NCBI RefSeq assembly: GCF_030704535.1
Contig: NC_081822.1
Span: 4,703,001 to 4,767,000, forward strand
DNA: 64,000 nucleotides
Reading direction: 5' to 3'
From: Vitis vinifera
Lineage: Eukaryota > Streptophyta > Magnoliopsida > Vitales > Vitaceae
Below the pieces are notes generated by a model. That model was not told the DNA's origin, ran no database searches, and saw only the letters and a program-made list of their open reading frames with translations. Positions 51,587-64,000 of the stretch are shown here, piece after piece. Positions within the stretch are counted from its first letter, which is position 1. Each line of letters begins with the position of its first letter. The translations under genes were made by a program, and so were the position numbers.

Positions 51587-53545
51587 ATAAACAATCTTCC
51601 TCATATTGTTAATATTCTTGGCTTAAAGTAATGAAAGTGAGGTTCTTTCATGCTAAAGAACTTGTAAAATTAAGCTAGCCACCTTACCCTAAAAGTGCAA
51701 TGACCCAAGAGCCAACATGGAGTACTAAGTGCATACTCTACTTGTGAGGGGCTCAGAGAATTCATGAATCTAAAGTTTGTGATCCACTTCATGAACACTA
51801 GAGAATTGATAAAGGTGAGGAATTTTTCAGTAGTATTTCTTGGATTGAAGTTTGATTAACTCATTTGAAAATCAATTGATGTCTAGTGAGGATAGAATAG
51901 ACCTTTTGTAACATTCAACTTCTATCATTTAAGTCATCCATCCACTAGGCTAGCAATATTATTGCACCCCCAACATGACACTCCTATGGCGAATCCATAA
52001 CTCTAGTTTTGATACCAAATGTGAAAACAAGTTGATTCAAACCTAATTATAAACCAAAAAAAGGGGATGGGTGAATTCAGTATTGATTCCTTTTCCAAAA
52101 AATTAATTAAAAAAAAATAAAGAAAAAGAGAATAGGAGATAAAGAGAAAAAGTAAGAGAATTAAAAAAAGGAAATATATATGTTTTCTTATAGTGGTTCA
52201 ACAATCCACTTATATTCACTCTTCTCAAGTTCTTAACCGAGTAAGAGTTTCACTATCTCTAAAACTTGAACCTCAAGGCTTCAATGCTTACACTTGAATT
52301 CTAAAGTTTTAATAGACCTTTACAAATACTTTAAGTGATCAACCTCGCTTCAAAACCACTTCTCACAAAATGAATAAAAGCTAAGATGAATTCTTCAATC
52401 CTAATATAGTAAGTAAAGCTCACAATACAATAAAAGCCGTAAAGAACTTGAAAGTACACTTAAAAAAATAAAAAGTTCAAAAATAAATACACTTGAAAAA
52501 GATTTAAATAAGAAAGAATTAATTTAGCAATCAATTTATTCCTAAAACTATCTTTTTATTTTGTTTTCTACAACACACTTTTTTTTTTTTTTTTTTAATT
52601 TGTGGAATGTTAATGTTGCATCATTTTGGTCATGTGTAACTATAAATAACATAGGATAACTATGTCACATTTTTTTTTTTAGTAATTTGGATTTTCTTTG
52701 GGAAATTAAAACTATTTAACCTTTGATTTCTACTTTTAATCTTATTTAACAAAAATAATGTTGTCTTATAGAAATGGATATACATTTTCATGTAAATTAA
52801 AACAAATAATTGTTATATTAAAAACATAGTAATTAATCTCTTAGGTTTAAAATTTTTTATTTAAAAATAAAAAATAAAACACATTTTTTTAATATTCTTT
52901 TTATTGAACATATAAAGAGATGTAAATTTTAAAATTTTCCATTCTAAATCTTCTCTTTGGCGCTTGAAATTGCGTACGTCTGATACTTTAAATTGCTGTG
53001 GTACAATGAATTGAAACACTTCCAAATATGATCACTTTCAAGGAAGTAAAGACAATGCACTTGATGGGACACTCAAAATATCTCCAACATTAAAACTCCA
53101 CCATATTTATCATCTATTAAAAGCATCTAGATTTATTTTATACCGTCATAAATTTTAATAAATTATATTTTATTTTATTTTTAGAAAAAGAATTATAAAC
53201 CAGGTAGCTATTTACGACAGAATTTTTTTTTTAAATATGGCTTTGAGAGGTTCTGACAATGATGTCTTAACTGTATCATCAACCTCATAGAAAATTTATC
53301 ATGTGCAATTATGGTGGGTAGACCAGTTTCTCGTCCACCAAGCAACAACTAAAGTAAGAAAATAAAAAAATAAAAAATTGTACTGTTAAATAATTATTTA
53401 GGAGTGCGACAAGGAGATGCCAACCCATGAATCCCCATTTTGTTAAATAAACTCATTTCACTCTTCCCTCTGTATGCCTGAATCTGTGTAAAGAGGTCAA
53501 CACCTAAGAAGAAAACACAGCGGCAGAATCAGCCAGAAATCTGAT
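51587..53545. other. Intergenic region left of the ADH-like gene
   Basis: Bases 52045-52450 resemble an antisense piece of the same LTR family (GTTCAACAATCCACTT, then CTTCTCAAGTTCTTAACCGA). The rest is AT-rich with no gene. The ADH-like promoter should lie in the last few hundred bases. Confidence 0.5.
52045..52450 (-). mobile_element. Antisense fragment of a Copia-like LTR
   Basis: Read on the minus strand it gives a tail like the end of the 48880-51581 LTR: a stretch like AAGTGGATTGTTGAACCACT, then a GAATTCACCC segment. No intact ends or target duplication. Confidence 0.45.
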
Positions 53546-56118
53546 ATGGAGAAGAAAAACTCATCAGAAACTGCAGGAAAAGCTATAACATGCAAAGGTA
53601 GAGTACATTCTTTTATTGATCTATTTGTTTATTGATTGGCTTTGGTTTGATCACTACCCTTGATCTCATATTGCTTTGTGTTTGCTGTGTTCATTGGAAC
53701 AGCTGCAATTTGCAAAGAGCCAGGAGAGGCTCTTGTGATAGAGGAAATTGAAGTGGCCCCCCCAGAAGCTTGGGAAATTCGGATCAAAATACTATGCACA
53801 TCCCTTTGTCACACTGATGTGACCTTCTGGAAAATGAATGATGTAAGTCCATCAACTACAAATTTGCAAGTTATACACCCAATGAATTCAGTTATCTTCC
53901 AAATCTGATTTCCACCATTATTTCTCCAGGGACCTGAAAGATCCTTTCCGAAAATTTTAGGGCACGAGGCGGTCGGGTGATTAGTCTATCTTTACTCAAC
54001 TTATGCGTTTTTCTTGTAAATTAAGCTCTTGAATGTGCTGATTTTACTGAAAGCTTTTGTGTGGGTGCGTGTGAAGTGTTGTTGAGAGTGTGGGAGAGCA
54101 TGTGGAGGAAGTGAAAGAAGGAGATTTGGTGGTTCCAGTGTTTCTTCCGAGCTGCAAGGAATGCAGGGATTGCACGTCGACTAAGAGCAACCTTTGCACA
54201 AAATTTGGGAGCAAGTTCTACCAGGGTATGCCAAGGGATGGAAGCAGCAGGTTCAGGAATATGAAAGGGGAGGTTGTGCACCATTTCTTGTTTGTTTCAA
54301 GCTTTGTGGAATACACGGTTGTGGACATAGCCCATGTTGTGAGGCTCAACCACGAGATTCCTGCGGATAAGGCCTGCTTGCTCAGCTGTGGAGTGTCAAC
54401 AGGTGAGGGATAGCTGATCCATCGACCATCATGCATATCTTACAGTCTATTCATTGTCATCAAATTCGTACATCCTTGAAAGAAGACCGGAATGAATTTT
54501 CATGCCTCAATTATTTGGATTAAAAGCCATGGGGAGAGGAAATTTTTCAGTAAAAATGTGCAGCTTTGTTGCGCAAGCGGGACTGGCTTTAGACTTCATC
54601 ATCATTTGGATGTGGAGTTGGTGGGTGTCACTGCCCCAACCTGCTGAGGCTGTACCCCCTTTTGTGGAGTTAAGTTATGTTATGGAGGGATCGGTGAGAA
54701 TATTCTGACGTCCCCCGTGACGCCATCCGTCTAATATCTTACAGATTTGGAAATCATAATCATAAACGTTTATAAACGTTTAATACTAAACGCATTAAGA
54801 TTTGAAATTTGTTTTGTTTTTATTGTTGACGAAAGTTGATTGATCGGTGGTGGGGTATAGGAATAGGAGCGGCATGGAAGGTGGCAGAGGTGGAGGAGGG
54901 ATCTACTGTAGCCATATTCGGGCTTGGAGCTGTTGGACTTGCGGTATTTCAAATAGAACCTCATCTGCCTGTGGCCCTGGGAGATGACTTCAATGGCCAC
55001 ACACACCCAATGATTATACATTATGCAAGCCTAATTGATTGCTACATCATATCAGGTCGCGGAGGGGGCAAGGCTCCGGGGAGCTTCAAAGATCATAGGT
55101 GTCGATTTGAATCCCGAAAAATTTGAGATAGGTGGGCTGCCTTTTAACCCAATCATCCCCTTCTACTTTCCTGGTTGAGGAAATTAACTGACTCTTGTAC
55201 ATGGCAGGAAAGAAATTTGGGGTCACCCATTTCATTAACCCTACTGCCTGTGGCGAAAAAGCAGTGAGCCAGGTCAATCCCTGCTTCTGAAATATAAAAG
55301 ACAGTTGACAGAATTTGAACGGCTGATGACTATCCTACTCATGTTTTGTCTGATCAGGTGGTGAAAGAGATGACAGATGGGGGTGCTGACTATTGCTTCG
55401 AATGCATCGGACTGGCATCCTTGATGAAAGATGCTTTCGATTGTAGCCGAGAGGTCATTTCTCTCTCTTTTTTATATATGCTTCATAAACACTAGAAGAA
55501 CAGGATGCGTGCTTTTTTGTAAAGGTAGGATGGCTGGATGGGTCCCTAGAAAAAGGTTGTCCACTTGCAATCCCAAATGACCCAAGAAAAGAAATTGTGC
55601 CACAACAAAGAACAAAGCACATGGGGTCACGGACACCAATATGCAGGACAAAATCATTATGTTAAAGACACGGACAAATTGAAGATTAGCTCTTAACAGT
55701 CGCATGGTTTCTATGCCAATATATTTCTTCAGTAATGCAATCATTGGTGATTTTATGAATGTAGGGGTGGGGCAAAACAGTGATACTGGGAGTAGAGATG
55801 CACGGGTCAGATTTGAATGTCAACTCTTCTCAAATTCTCAGAGGCAGAAGTGTCATGGGCTCCCTGTTTGGAGGACTCAAACCAAAGTCTGACATTCCCA
55901 TTCTCGCAAAAAAATACATAGACAAGGTAAGTTTCTATGGGTCAAAATTTGGGAACATGATGTAGGTAAGTGATAACCCAGCGTTAATTTGTATCCTGCA
56001 GGAGCTTAGACTGGATGAATTCATCACACATGAGGTGAACTTCCAGGACATCAACAAAGCTTTTGAATTTCAGAGTCAAGGAAAGAGCATCCGATGCATC
56101 ATATGGATGGACAAATGA
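53546..56118 (+). CDS. Zinc-dependent alcohol dehydrogenase-like protein (MDR superfamily, ADH-like 7 type)
   Basis: Ten exons total 1164 bases, 387 residues, all in frame: 53546-53597, 53703-53842, 53930-53976, 54077-54402, 54861-54943, 55056-55131, 55208-55272, 55358-55453, 55765-55926, 56002-56118. Catalytic zinc ligands appear in [14 protein letters not shown] and LLSCGVSTG. The four structural-zinc cysteines are in [16 protein letters not shown]. The NAD-binding loop is FGLGAVGLA, followed by the Asp of [12 protein letters not shown], which favours NAD over NADP. The protein ends CIIWMDK. It resembles the plant ADH-like 7 clade (At5g42250), whose substrate is not established. The first two codons of family context ([19 protein letters not shown]) fix the start. 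Confidence 0.95.
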
Positions 56119-59100
56119 AATTGGTCCATTCTATAATTAAAGAGAAAGGTTATTAATGTTAAGTAGCATCACATGCATATTGAATACAAATCTTACAACT
56201 TTAAGCTTTCAAGAAAATTGATTATTTATCATAATATTATAACTTGATTTGATGGAAGGTCATAAATTAAAGTCACCTCTCGATTTGTATTTCCTTATTT
56301 GTTTCTCTTCTCTCTTTTTACCATTCCTTGATTTCCCCACTCAATAAAATAGCTCAAATTTGAATATATGCAATTATTTGCACTTCTCTATAAATCATCC
56401 TCGTGGACACAAGGAGTAATTTAGTTTGTCATACAAATTTAATTTAAGAATGATGTTTTAGTTGTTGAATGGATGAATATTGACTTTGTTTATTTAATTT
56501 GAATTTAATTTTGAATGATGTCAAGCTTTAACCCAAATTAATAAATTGACTTGGTATTTATTATTGATTCATTGCTTTAATAACTTATGTTTTTAAATTA
56601 AAATGATATTTTAAAATTCGATTAGAGGCTTGGATGAGTGTACATCAAAGTCCAATAACCTTGAGTTAACCTACCATCTAAAAAATTTGCAAACTTCTTA
56701 TGTGGAACCCACAAGAGCCACAACCCCACCATCTGGTCAACCCATTGAAATTTGACTTCTTTTGTGGAACCAAAGATTCCAAACCCATAGCCTTGGGGCC
56801 CACAGCTAGCCAACTATCTCAAAAACTCAACGAAAATTTGCAATTATTTATTTATTTATTTATTTTTTTATAAAGGATTCAAACTCATGGACATGGTCGC
56901 CGAACCCACTTCCACCTTTCTTCAGTTGATTCTTTTTTTTCCTTTTCTTTTTTTTTTTTGAAATGATTTTTCAATTTCGTATTATCACTAGCATAATTAT
57001 TTATTACTATTATTTTGTATATTTTAATACGTTAATCAAATAATAATAATAATAACAATAATAGTAGTAATAATAAGGAAAAAAACTTTGATGTCAAATT
57101 TTTTGTACTATAGTTTACCTCTAAACATTTATTTGAGATTTCGTTTATCTAATTTTTACTTAGGTAAATGTCAAATTTGTCATTCAAACTTATTCAATAT
57201 AATCTTAAAATAGAGCGACATCAAAATTCTAGAATTTAATAAAAATTAAGTCATATCAAAGTGTTCAATTTGATATTCAGATTGACTTAACCTTAATGCA
57301 AATGAAGGATGTCAAGATTTGAGACTTTACATAAATTGAAATAAATTTGACAACTAACTAATTCGTAATAACTCTTATTTTAGTTCATGTATATCTAAGT
57401 GCATCAAAGCATTTTATGCATAATTAAAGTGGTATAAATTAATGTCGCATAAATATTAGTGTTATAAATTCAATGTCACGTGAAACAATACTCAAAATTC
57501 TTAACTCTTTTCATTATTTTATATACGATTCTCTTGAAATCCTTTAAAAAAATATCACGATTATACGGAGATGCAAGTGACGAATATAAAGATGGGACTA
57601 CTTTATCTATCCACAAGTCACTTATTAGTCCTCAAGTTTGAAAAGTATCAAAACTGAGGACTCTTTTCTCATTCTTTCTTGGTTTGAACTACTATTTGTT
57701 AGTTGACAAAGTTTAAGCATTCAAAGATTAGTAAAGTGGAGTTTGTTTTCAACATCTCTCTCATTCTTTCTTGGTTTGAACTACTATTTGTTAGTTGACA
57801 AAATTCAAGCATTCAAAGATTAGTAAAGTGAAGTTTGTTTTCAACATCTTGTTACAAGACTTTTCTCACTATTCCAAGGGTAATGTGGAATCTTAACTTT
57901 AACTCCTTGACCGTTGTATTCATAACCAAGAAATTAAATGAATGATTCTCTTTCAAAGCCATTGGAAAGTCCTTAGCTTATAAATATTAGGAATAGGTGG
58001 AAGATGTGTTGAGTTATTATGATAGGCTAATTAAGACAATCAGGATGTACACTACATTTTTATACTTTTGTTTGGTTATGATTGGCACGCTTCAGTCATT
58101 AACAAAGCTTATGTGAACGATGGTGTCAGGCTACTAATACTCTGCATACTTCCATAGGCAGGATTTCTATCTCTTTTGAGATTTCTTCAACATTTTAAAG
58201 TTATTCCTAGTGCTAAAGAGTTGTCGAAAGATCAATAGTTTCACTTGCACCAACTTGTTGACACTTACTTTCACAGCCAGAAGAAAAGTCAATAAAGACG
58301 TATGAAAACAGAAGAGGGGATGAGAAACCATAATAAGAAATAAAAAAAAGTACAAGGAACAAGTCATAGTAGCCGAAGGACATCCACAATCCTTCTGGAA
58401 GTATTACAAAACCTGTTCCATGTGCTCGATGGGATTTGAAGGTGTTTGATTATCTTGATATAGTGGAGGATGTGAATGGGCAATATAGAGCAACTTTTTT
58501 TACATGTTAGTTGTGTAAGTTCGTTCTCTCCCGAAAGGGTATCACTTCAACTCACCAAAGAAAAGCTAAGTTGCATCTGATGCTGTCATTTCTATAATGC
58601 TCCAAAGACATCTAGTATTCAACACCCAGTAGCTCGAATGAAATATGGTCCTAAGATCAGCGGCATTAATACCTATTGCAGATGGGATGTTGAATAAAGA
58701 AATTTTATGTGCTTAGATTTGATTCCTGCTGTTCTGGTAAAGCTAAATAGCTTCGATGTGTAAAGTTTGGTTCCAGGCTTTATGCAAAATATGTCTTTTT
58801 GAATGGATGCCTTCAGTAGCTGAAACTGTGGCTGGCCATGCTCAATGCTTGAGCCAACTGCTAGCAACTCTCAACTTTGAAGCTCACCCAAAGTTTTGTA
58901 ACACATCCATCTTCAACCATCAAGAACAATATGTACCCTAATTCCGGTACAACAGGGAGTGGAAATCAGTTTTCTGGGCTGACTCAATGATAAATAAAAC
59001 ATGGTCTATTGTGTGGGTGATGATGAATTAATTTGCCGGATTTCCATTCTAGATACCACCTATATTAGTTGGAAAACCTAGTCCTGATATGCAAAGACAA

Positions 59101-59401
59101 AGGCCGTTGAGTTGAGGCTGCTCTAAAAATATTATGTCCAGTTATTAGAGGGTGTTATCCTCCTCAGGCATAGGAATAAAGAGGTGACTTCCGATGACAA
59201 AGACCTAGCTACCTACTAAAAAATGATATGATTATAATAGCCAACGAGGATTTGCAATAAAACTGAATTGTAAAGTCATGCAAGCAATCTCAAAATTTAT
59301 CTTTGAAAGCTTCCCATAGAGTGAAAACTAAAAGCTTTGTGGCAGGCCAGTTGCGCTCAGAAATTGGAACTGCTTCTCTGCTATGGCCAAGTGCTATCTT
59401 A
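56119..59401. other. Intergenic region between ADH-like and TL29 genes
   Basis: Convergent 3' ends flank this stretch. It has AT-rich DNA, a TTTATTTATT run near 56850 and an ATAATA run near 57045. I saw no gene. The ORFs present are about 60 codons without family signal. Confidence 0.55.
57668..57850. repeat. Two-unit tandem duplication with 92-bp period
   Basis: CTCATTCTTTCTTGGTTTGA starts at 57668 and again at 57760. The copies differ at only a few positions, for example AAAGTTTAAG against AAAATTCAAG, so the duplication is fairly recent. Confidence 0.9.
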
Positions 59402-62400
59402 CTATAGTTTGAGCTTGCTAAAATCAACCTTTTGGACAGGGTAACTATATGCCTCATAGTTGATTTGTTGGCCCAAGCAACTCAATTTTGTGAGAGTGGT
59501 AATAAGATCAACCTGAAAAGAAAAAAATTCCAAACCCAAAATTGAGATTAAGAGTGCATTTGGGAGTGATCCTAGAAAGTGTTTCTAATATTTGAATGAT
59601 AAAAATTTTCAAGTATTAGAAATATTAAAAACATTTCATAGAATCACTACCAAATGAGCTATAAGTGTTGATGAAGCATAATAAGAAATTAATCATCATG
59701 AGTTGAACTACATATTGTGGATCAAAATTCTTCCACCAAATCATTTTAGCCTATAATGACTCACTCCTAATCGTGTATATATTGTTCGTTGTAGGTCCAA
59801 AGAAGTTATCACGGTTTTAAAACACATTTATAAGGTTAAGAAAAACTCATACTTATTTAGTGTGGGTTATCACAATCACCCTCCCCCCACCTCCTATGTT
59901 GTATCTCATAGGATTGCGGGACCATATAGACAAACAACCCTCAAGGGGCAAAACAAACCCTCATACCAGGGTCGAGGATTGGCTCTGATACCATCCACAA
60001 CAACTCACTCCCAACTGTGTGAATGTTATCCACTTTGGGCCCAAGGAGGGCCTCACAACTTTAAAACACGTCTACAAAGTTAAGAGGAGTTCATATTTAT
60101 ATAGCCCCATGAACTTTCTCCCATATCCGATGTGAGAAAATTAATTTGGTCTTAATTTCAAAGCCAAGCAATGAGAATTTAATCTTCAAAGGGGGCATCA
60201 AAGAATGCTATAGAGAAGTATATCAAGCATAGTCCTCGATGTTTCCTTCTTTTTATTCTTTTCCCCACTATAAAACTTGACAAGTCAATGAACAATATCT
60301 ATTTTTGTCCATTTTCCAATTCAAAAGTAGAGGAAAAAGAGGAAACCATCAAGTTACTGACCTCATAATCAGTCTGAGAAACTGTTTCTCGGCTGCGTTG
60401 GTATTTCTGAACCCATGGAGCAACATCTGGATCCGTGGCTAATAAGGCCTCACTTGCCAACTGATCTGGACCCAAAAATGCAGACATAACAGCTAGCTGG
60501 CAAACCCAGAAAGAGAAAGAAAAGAACAAGGTCAGTTAATATGACTCAGTATGTCATCAATAGTAATCAATGAAGCTCCTCTACACAGGTGTAGAATATC
60601 CTTAACAGGTTTTCCTTTTTCTTTTTTTCCTGCTAGTAAGATCCTTTACATGTAATTTTAATTTTAGCTCTTTAAATTTCATCTTTTAAATTGGTTTACT
60701 GAAAGAGAAACTTGGATTAGTGTGGATCATTTGCATAAAAAGAAATGCAGCATACATCCATGAAGGATTAGATATGAGTACAGATGCAAATCACAATAAG
60801 CTGTTCAAATTAAGCTTAAATAAAGAAATTCAAGAAGATGACAATTAGTTCAAGTTGAAGCTGCCAAATGGGGCAAGGAGAGTTACTGAAGTGAGTAAAA
60901 GTTAAATTATATGTTTCATTTTAAGAAATGGTTTGTAAAGAATTGGATTGGCAAATGGTGGAAAAACAAATCCTTTAATACCATTATTTAAAGTCTTCCC
61001 AACTATTTTTCGGCTGGAAAAACAAATCCCATATACCAATCTATGGTGCATGACTGGTTCTGGTCCGTGTTTTATGCAGTTCAGTGTCTCTTGGGTGGAT
61101 AAACAAATCTGACATTAGCCATTGAAGCTTGTGCAAATATAAATTATATAATTAATTTTATATTTGAAAGTCAGGAATCATAGTCAAGTTTGGATTGATA
61201 TTGTATTGTCAGGTTACAGCATATCTTCTTTGCAGCATGATTATAATCTATGCGACAAATAATCTTTTTCCTTCGTTTGAAACTACAGAGCTGAAATTCA
61301 TGGTTGCTCAAGAAATGGTAGGCTGACAGTTTGCTGGCCCAAATTTATATTTGAAAAGGTCATGCTATAATAAAAACAAGACCCTAAAATGCAATTTTGG
61401 TGTTGAAAATGTTTGAAGAAAATACCTGGCGAGGACCAAAGCCAACAGCTGTGAACTTATCTTTCATTTCCTGGACACTAGCTTTCTCCCACTGGGGAAC
61501 TCTTCCCTCCGGATCTGGCTCCTGAGTGTCAGCTCTCCCAAATTGCTTATCGAACAACCCCCACTGTTAAAACAAAGTACAATTTCACACATACATCTAC
61601 AACTCCATGACTCTTTTATTAAGAGGGGAAAAAAATGATGATCTCTATCAGTAGATATAAAATGTGTAGACCAAACTCATGAACATACATGCAATTTTTA
61701 TGAGATGCTAGCTTCCATTCTCCAGGCCTACTTCATGCACTCACAACTGGTTTGGTTGAGAGAGGAAAAATAGGACCATAAGAAACTCACCATAGCTCAT
61801 AAGTGGGTAGAAAAATATGCTTATACCGCTGGAACGGAAGAAATAACCATACAGGAAGAACATGATCGAAGTTATGTGCATATCATTTTTCTTTTTCTTT
61901 CTTTCTTTTTTTTTTTTTTCTAATAGGAAAGTTACATGCATATCTAATACAACAGTCACTTTCCAGAGTAGTGTTTTCCCCTTGAAATAATCCTTGATCC
62001 ATTAGATTCTTATTCTTCACCAAATCTTTTTCTTCTCACTCATAGTAAAACTTATCTTTGAAAAACCCAAGAAAACATGATAAGGTTTCCAATAAATCGA
62101 ACTCAAAACAGTCTCTTGAAAATTTACACTATTTTAAAAACTCATTATTTTTTTTTTTATAAGTAAAGAGAAGTATATTAAAATGAAAGAGGAAACACCA
62201 AACTAGTGTCCTCTAGGTATACAAAGAGTATACAAAAGCAGCCCCTCGACTCTAAACCAAGGAAGCGAGCCAAAACCCCTACCTATAACTAAAGTCTAGC
62301 CACTCAAAAAAGCTAACCAGAGACCGCGGGCTCAAAACTATAAACACCTTCACTCATGACCACAGATTACATACAAAAGAATGCTTCAACCTTTGGATTG

Positions 62401-64000
62401 ACAACACCTCATTCCCAAAAGCCAACGAATTTCTTTCCTTTCAAATTGACCAAAATATACATAAGGGGGCCATTTGCCACGCCTTTTTATGGATTTTCCC
62501 CACAAACGCTCCATGCCACCCCAAGAGAGTTTCCTTAACTGTACCAGAGAGAACCCATTCCACACTAAAGAGAGAAAAAAGAAGATTCCACAATGTCCTC
62601 GTCATAACACAATGGAGTAAAAGATGATCCACCGTTTCTGCTTCAGCAAGACAAAGAAAACACTTATTTGCCAAAGAATAACCCCTCCTCTGAAGTTGGT
62701 CTAAATTTAAGATTTTGCCCCAGGAAGCTTCCCACGCGAAAAAAGCTACCTTTGGAGGCACACTCGCTCTCCAAATACCAACATAAGGGAACATAGCTGA
62801 ACCACCAGGCTCCACATTAGAGTAGAGCGACTTGACTAAGAAAACACCACTTCTATGAACTAGTTATGATGGAAAAAGATTACCAGAACTTAAAACTGAA
62901 CCAGGGACACATACAGAAGGTGACCAAACTTGTGAACAAACCCACCCTTTTGAACTATATGAGTGTGTAAGTATGTCTGATGTTAGAATTATATGCATAT
63001 CACAACACCAATTTAGAAACAAACCTGCCCATTTGAGCCATATGCTGTGTATAATAAATTCCCTTTCTCTTCATTCCCACCACATTTACGTACTGCAGAA
63101 GCTATAAATGTAGACTTTACTGCACTTTGAGCTGCGTCGGATAAAGAAAAACTGAATTTAGGGGCATTATGATTAATTTGTTAAATGCCACATGCAGACT
63201 AAATCAAAACATTCTTTTTCTCAGCATCTAAAATGAATCTGTTATTGTTTTCATAGAAGTAGAAACCAGTCTTCTTGGCATTTCAATCTGATGGTAACTT
63301 GTCGGGTCACTAAGCATAAAAACAAATGTTCAAGTTTTTGTGTGGCCACTTCAGAAAAATGTTGGGAATTTTAGCTTTGTTCTTCTATCCCTCCTAGAAC
63401 CGCAAATTGAGATCCACACTGACTAGTGGCCTTATCATCACTTTTGGTGATACATCTTGCTACACATTGAGAGTACATCTTGTGCATGTGTGTGCAAACT
63501 TGATTTTCATTAAAACACAGTTAATCAAACTGCTAAAGGACGAGTCCCGAGTATTTTAGTGTTGTCCATGTATATAGTCCTGAGTATTAACATGTCTAAC
63601 CTGCATATTGGATGAGATCTGCGAATGATATTGGCCCTCCCTTGGAATATGAATCTATCTCCTTCTTTGATTCCTCTAATAAATTCAAAGCTGCAGAGAG
63701 CCCTTTATTCTCAGGTCTGCTTATCTCTGAACTTCAAGCAAGAAAAATTATGAACAAGAACAAAATCAATGTAGTGGTTGAATGAGAAGAATGCTTTACA
63801 ACTTAAACTCATAAACCAAAATATTTGGAAATTCAAAACGATATGCCTATTCCTTATTGTCCAAATTTTGTGTTAAAAATGCTCACAGGATATGACAAGT
63901 GCATCTGACCTCACTTTAAGCATGTGAAAATACTCTTTTTTCATCTTTTGAGTACCATAAATATTTTAAGGTGTTGCTATATTACCTGAATCGTATCGAT
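59402..64000 (-). CDS. TL29: Thylakoid lumenal 29 kDa protein TL29 (APX4), 5' partial
   Basis: Exons in the window: 63986-64000 (partial), 63601-63731, 63025-63131, 61426-61563, 60362-60496, 59402-59512. The peptide includes SIRF, then SSEISRPENKGLSAALNLLE, SYSKGGPISFADLIQYA, CGGNEEKGNLLYTAYGSNGQ, WGLFDKQFGRADTQEPDPEG, SAFLGPDQLASEALLATDPD, PWVQKYQRSRETVSQTDYE and a C-terminus ending VDFSKLKL. TL29 is an ascorbate-peroxidase homologue of the photosystem II-associated thylakoid lumen that has lost peroxidase activity. The transit peptide and first exons lie right of the window. The acceptor at 63731 was chosen because it gives RFSSEISRPEN in frame. A LINE fragment sits in one intron. Confidence 0.94.
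59750..60145 (-). mobile_element. TRIM-like miniature LTR retroelement
   Basis: Two related segments of about 130 bases (59755-59875 and 59998-60140) share GACTCACTCC/AACTCACTCC, then TTTAAAACACRT, then AAGGTTAAGA/AAAGTTAAGA and an ATACTTATT/ATATTTATA tail. Just inside the right copy is GGCTCTGATACCATC. On the minus strand this reads GATGGTATCAGAGCC, the primer binding site for initiator methionine tRNA. The internal part is only about 120 bases and non-coding. The element lies in the last intron of the TL29 gene, in the same orientation. Confidence 0.75.
62148..62870 (-). mobile_element. LINE 3' fragment in TL29 intron
   Basis: A 124-codon open stretch on the minus strand encodes the zinc-binding C-terminal region of a plant non-LTR reverse transcriptase. 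Landmarks are SVPPKVAFFAWEASWGKIL, CFLCLAEAETVDHLLLHC (the CxxC...HxxxxC zinc motif) and [14 protein letters not shown]. The frame continues upstream as SGVFLVKSLYS. At the left edge, minus-strand TTTTAATATACTTCTCTTTA leads into a poly-A run at 62149-62160. It is 5'-truncated, as is usual for LINEs. It is the same family as the fragment at 1289-1600 and sits between TL29 exons 61563 and 63025. Confidence 0.85.

Overview
This is a nuclear segment of a eudicot plant genome. The evidence is many GT-AG introns, long AT-rich introns, ribosomal-protein promoter motifs of plant type, and a dense population of plant transposon fragments. Gene content and repeat style fit a woody eudicot such as grapevine (Vitis). 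That species call is inference; no organelle or bacterial feature is present.

Layout from left to right: (1) 379-15416, minus: an F-box/JmjC/phosphotransferase-like gene of the JMJ21 (At1g78280) type, missing only its last exon to the left, with introns full of transposons. (2) 17887-20582, minus: ribosomal protein eS6, complete, with a two-codon first coding exon. (3) 21729-23181, plus: a purine-permease-like gene whose second exon appears frameshifted. (4) 26978-30627, minus: an SnRK2 kinase, 9 exons, 335 residues. (5) 31719-33384, minus: a plant cysteine oxidase, 5 exons, 242 residues. (6) 36113-37951, plus: a 14-3-3 protein, 4 exons, 260 residues. (7) 44995-46011, minus: a single-exon VQ-motif protein of the VQ9/IKU1 type. 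(8) 53546-56118, plus: a zinc alcohol dehydrogenase-like gene, 10 exons, 387 residues. (9) 59402-64000, minus: the thylakoid lumenal TL29 (APX4) gene, whose 5' exons lie to the right of the window.

I joined the exons by hand. The sums are in frame for eS6, SnRK2, PCO, 14-3-3 and ADH-like, which makes those models strong. Four of the genes (JMJ21, SnRK2, 14-3-3, VQ) occur in the same order as the consecutive Arabidopsis loci At1g78280, At1g78290, At1g78300 and At1g78310, so this is a conserved ancestral neighbourhood with extra genes interleaved. There is no operon logic; the genes are independent units for chromatin modification, translation, transport, stress signalling, oxygen sensing and the chloroplast.

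The gaps hold solo LTRs (one nested inside another, both with target duplications), hAT-type MITEs, LINE 3' fragments, a small TRIM-like element, a foldback MITE and several local tandem duplications. I found no convincing new multi-gene system. The most notable points are the synteny, the permease frameshift, the datable nested insertions and a set of near-perfect palindromes inside a Gypsy-type LTR.
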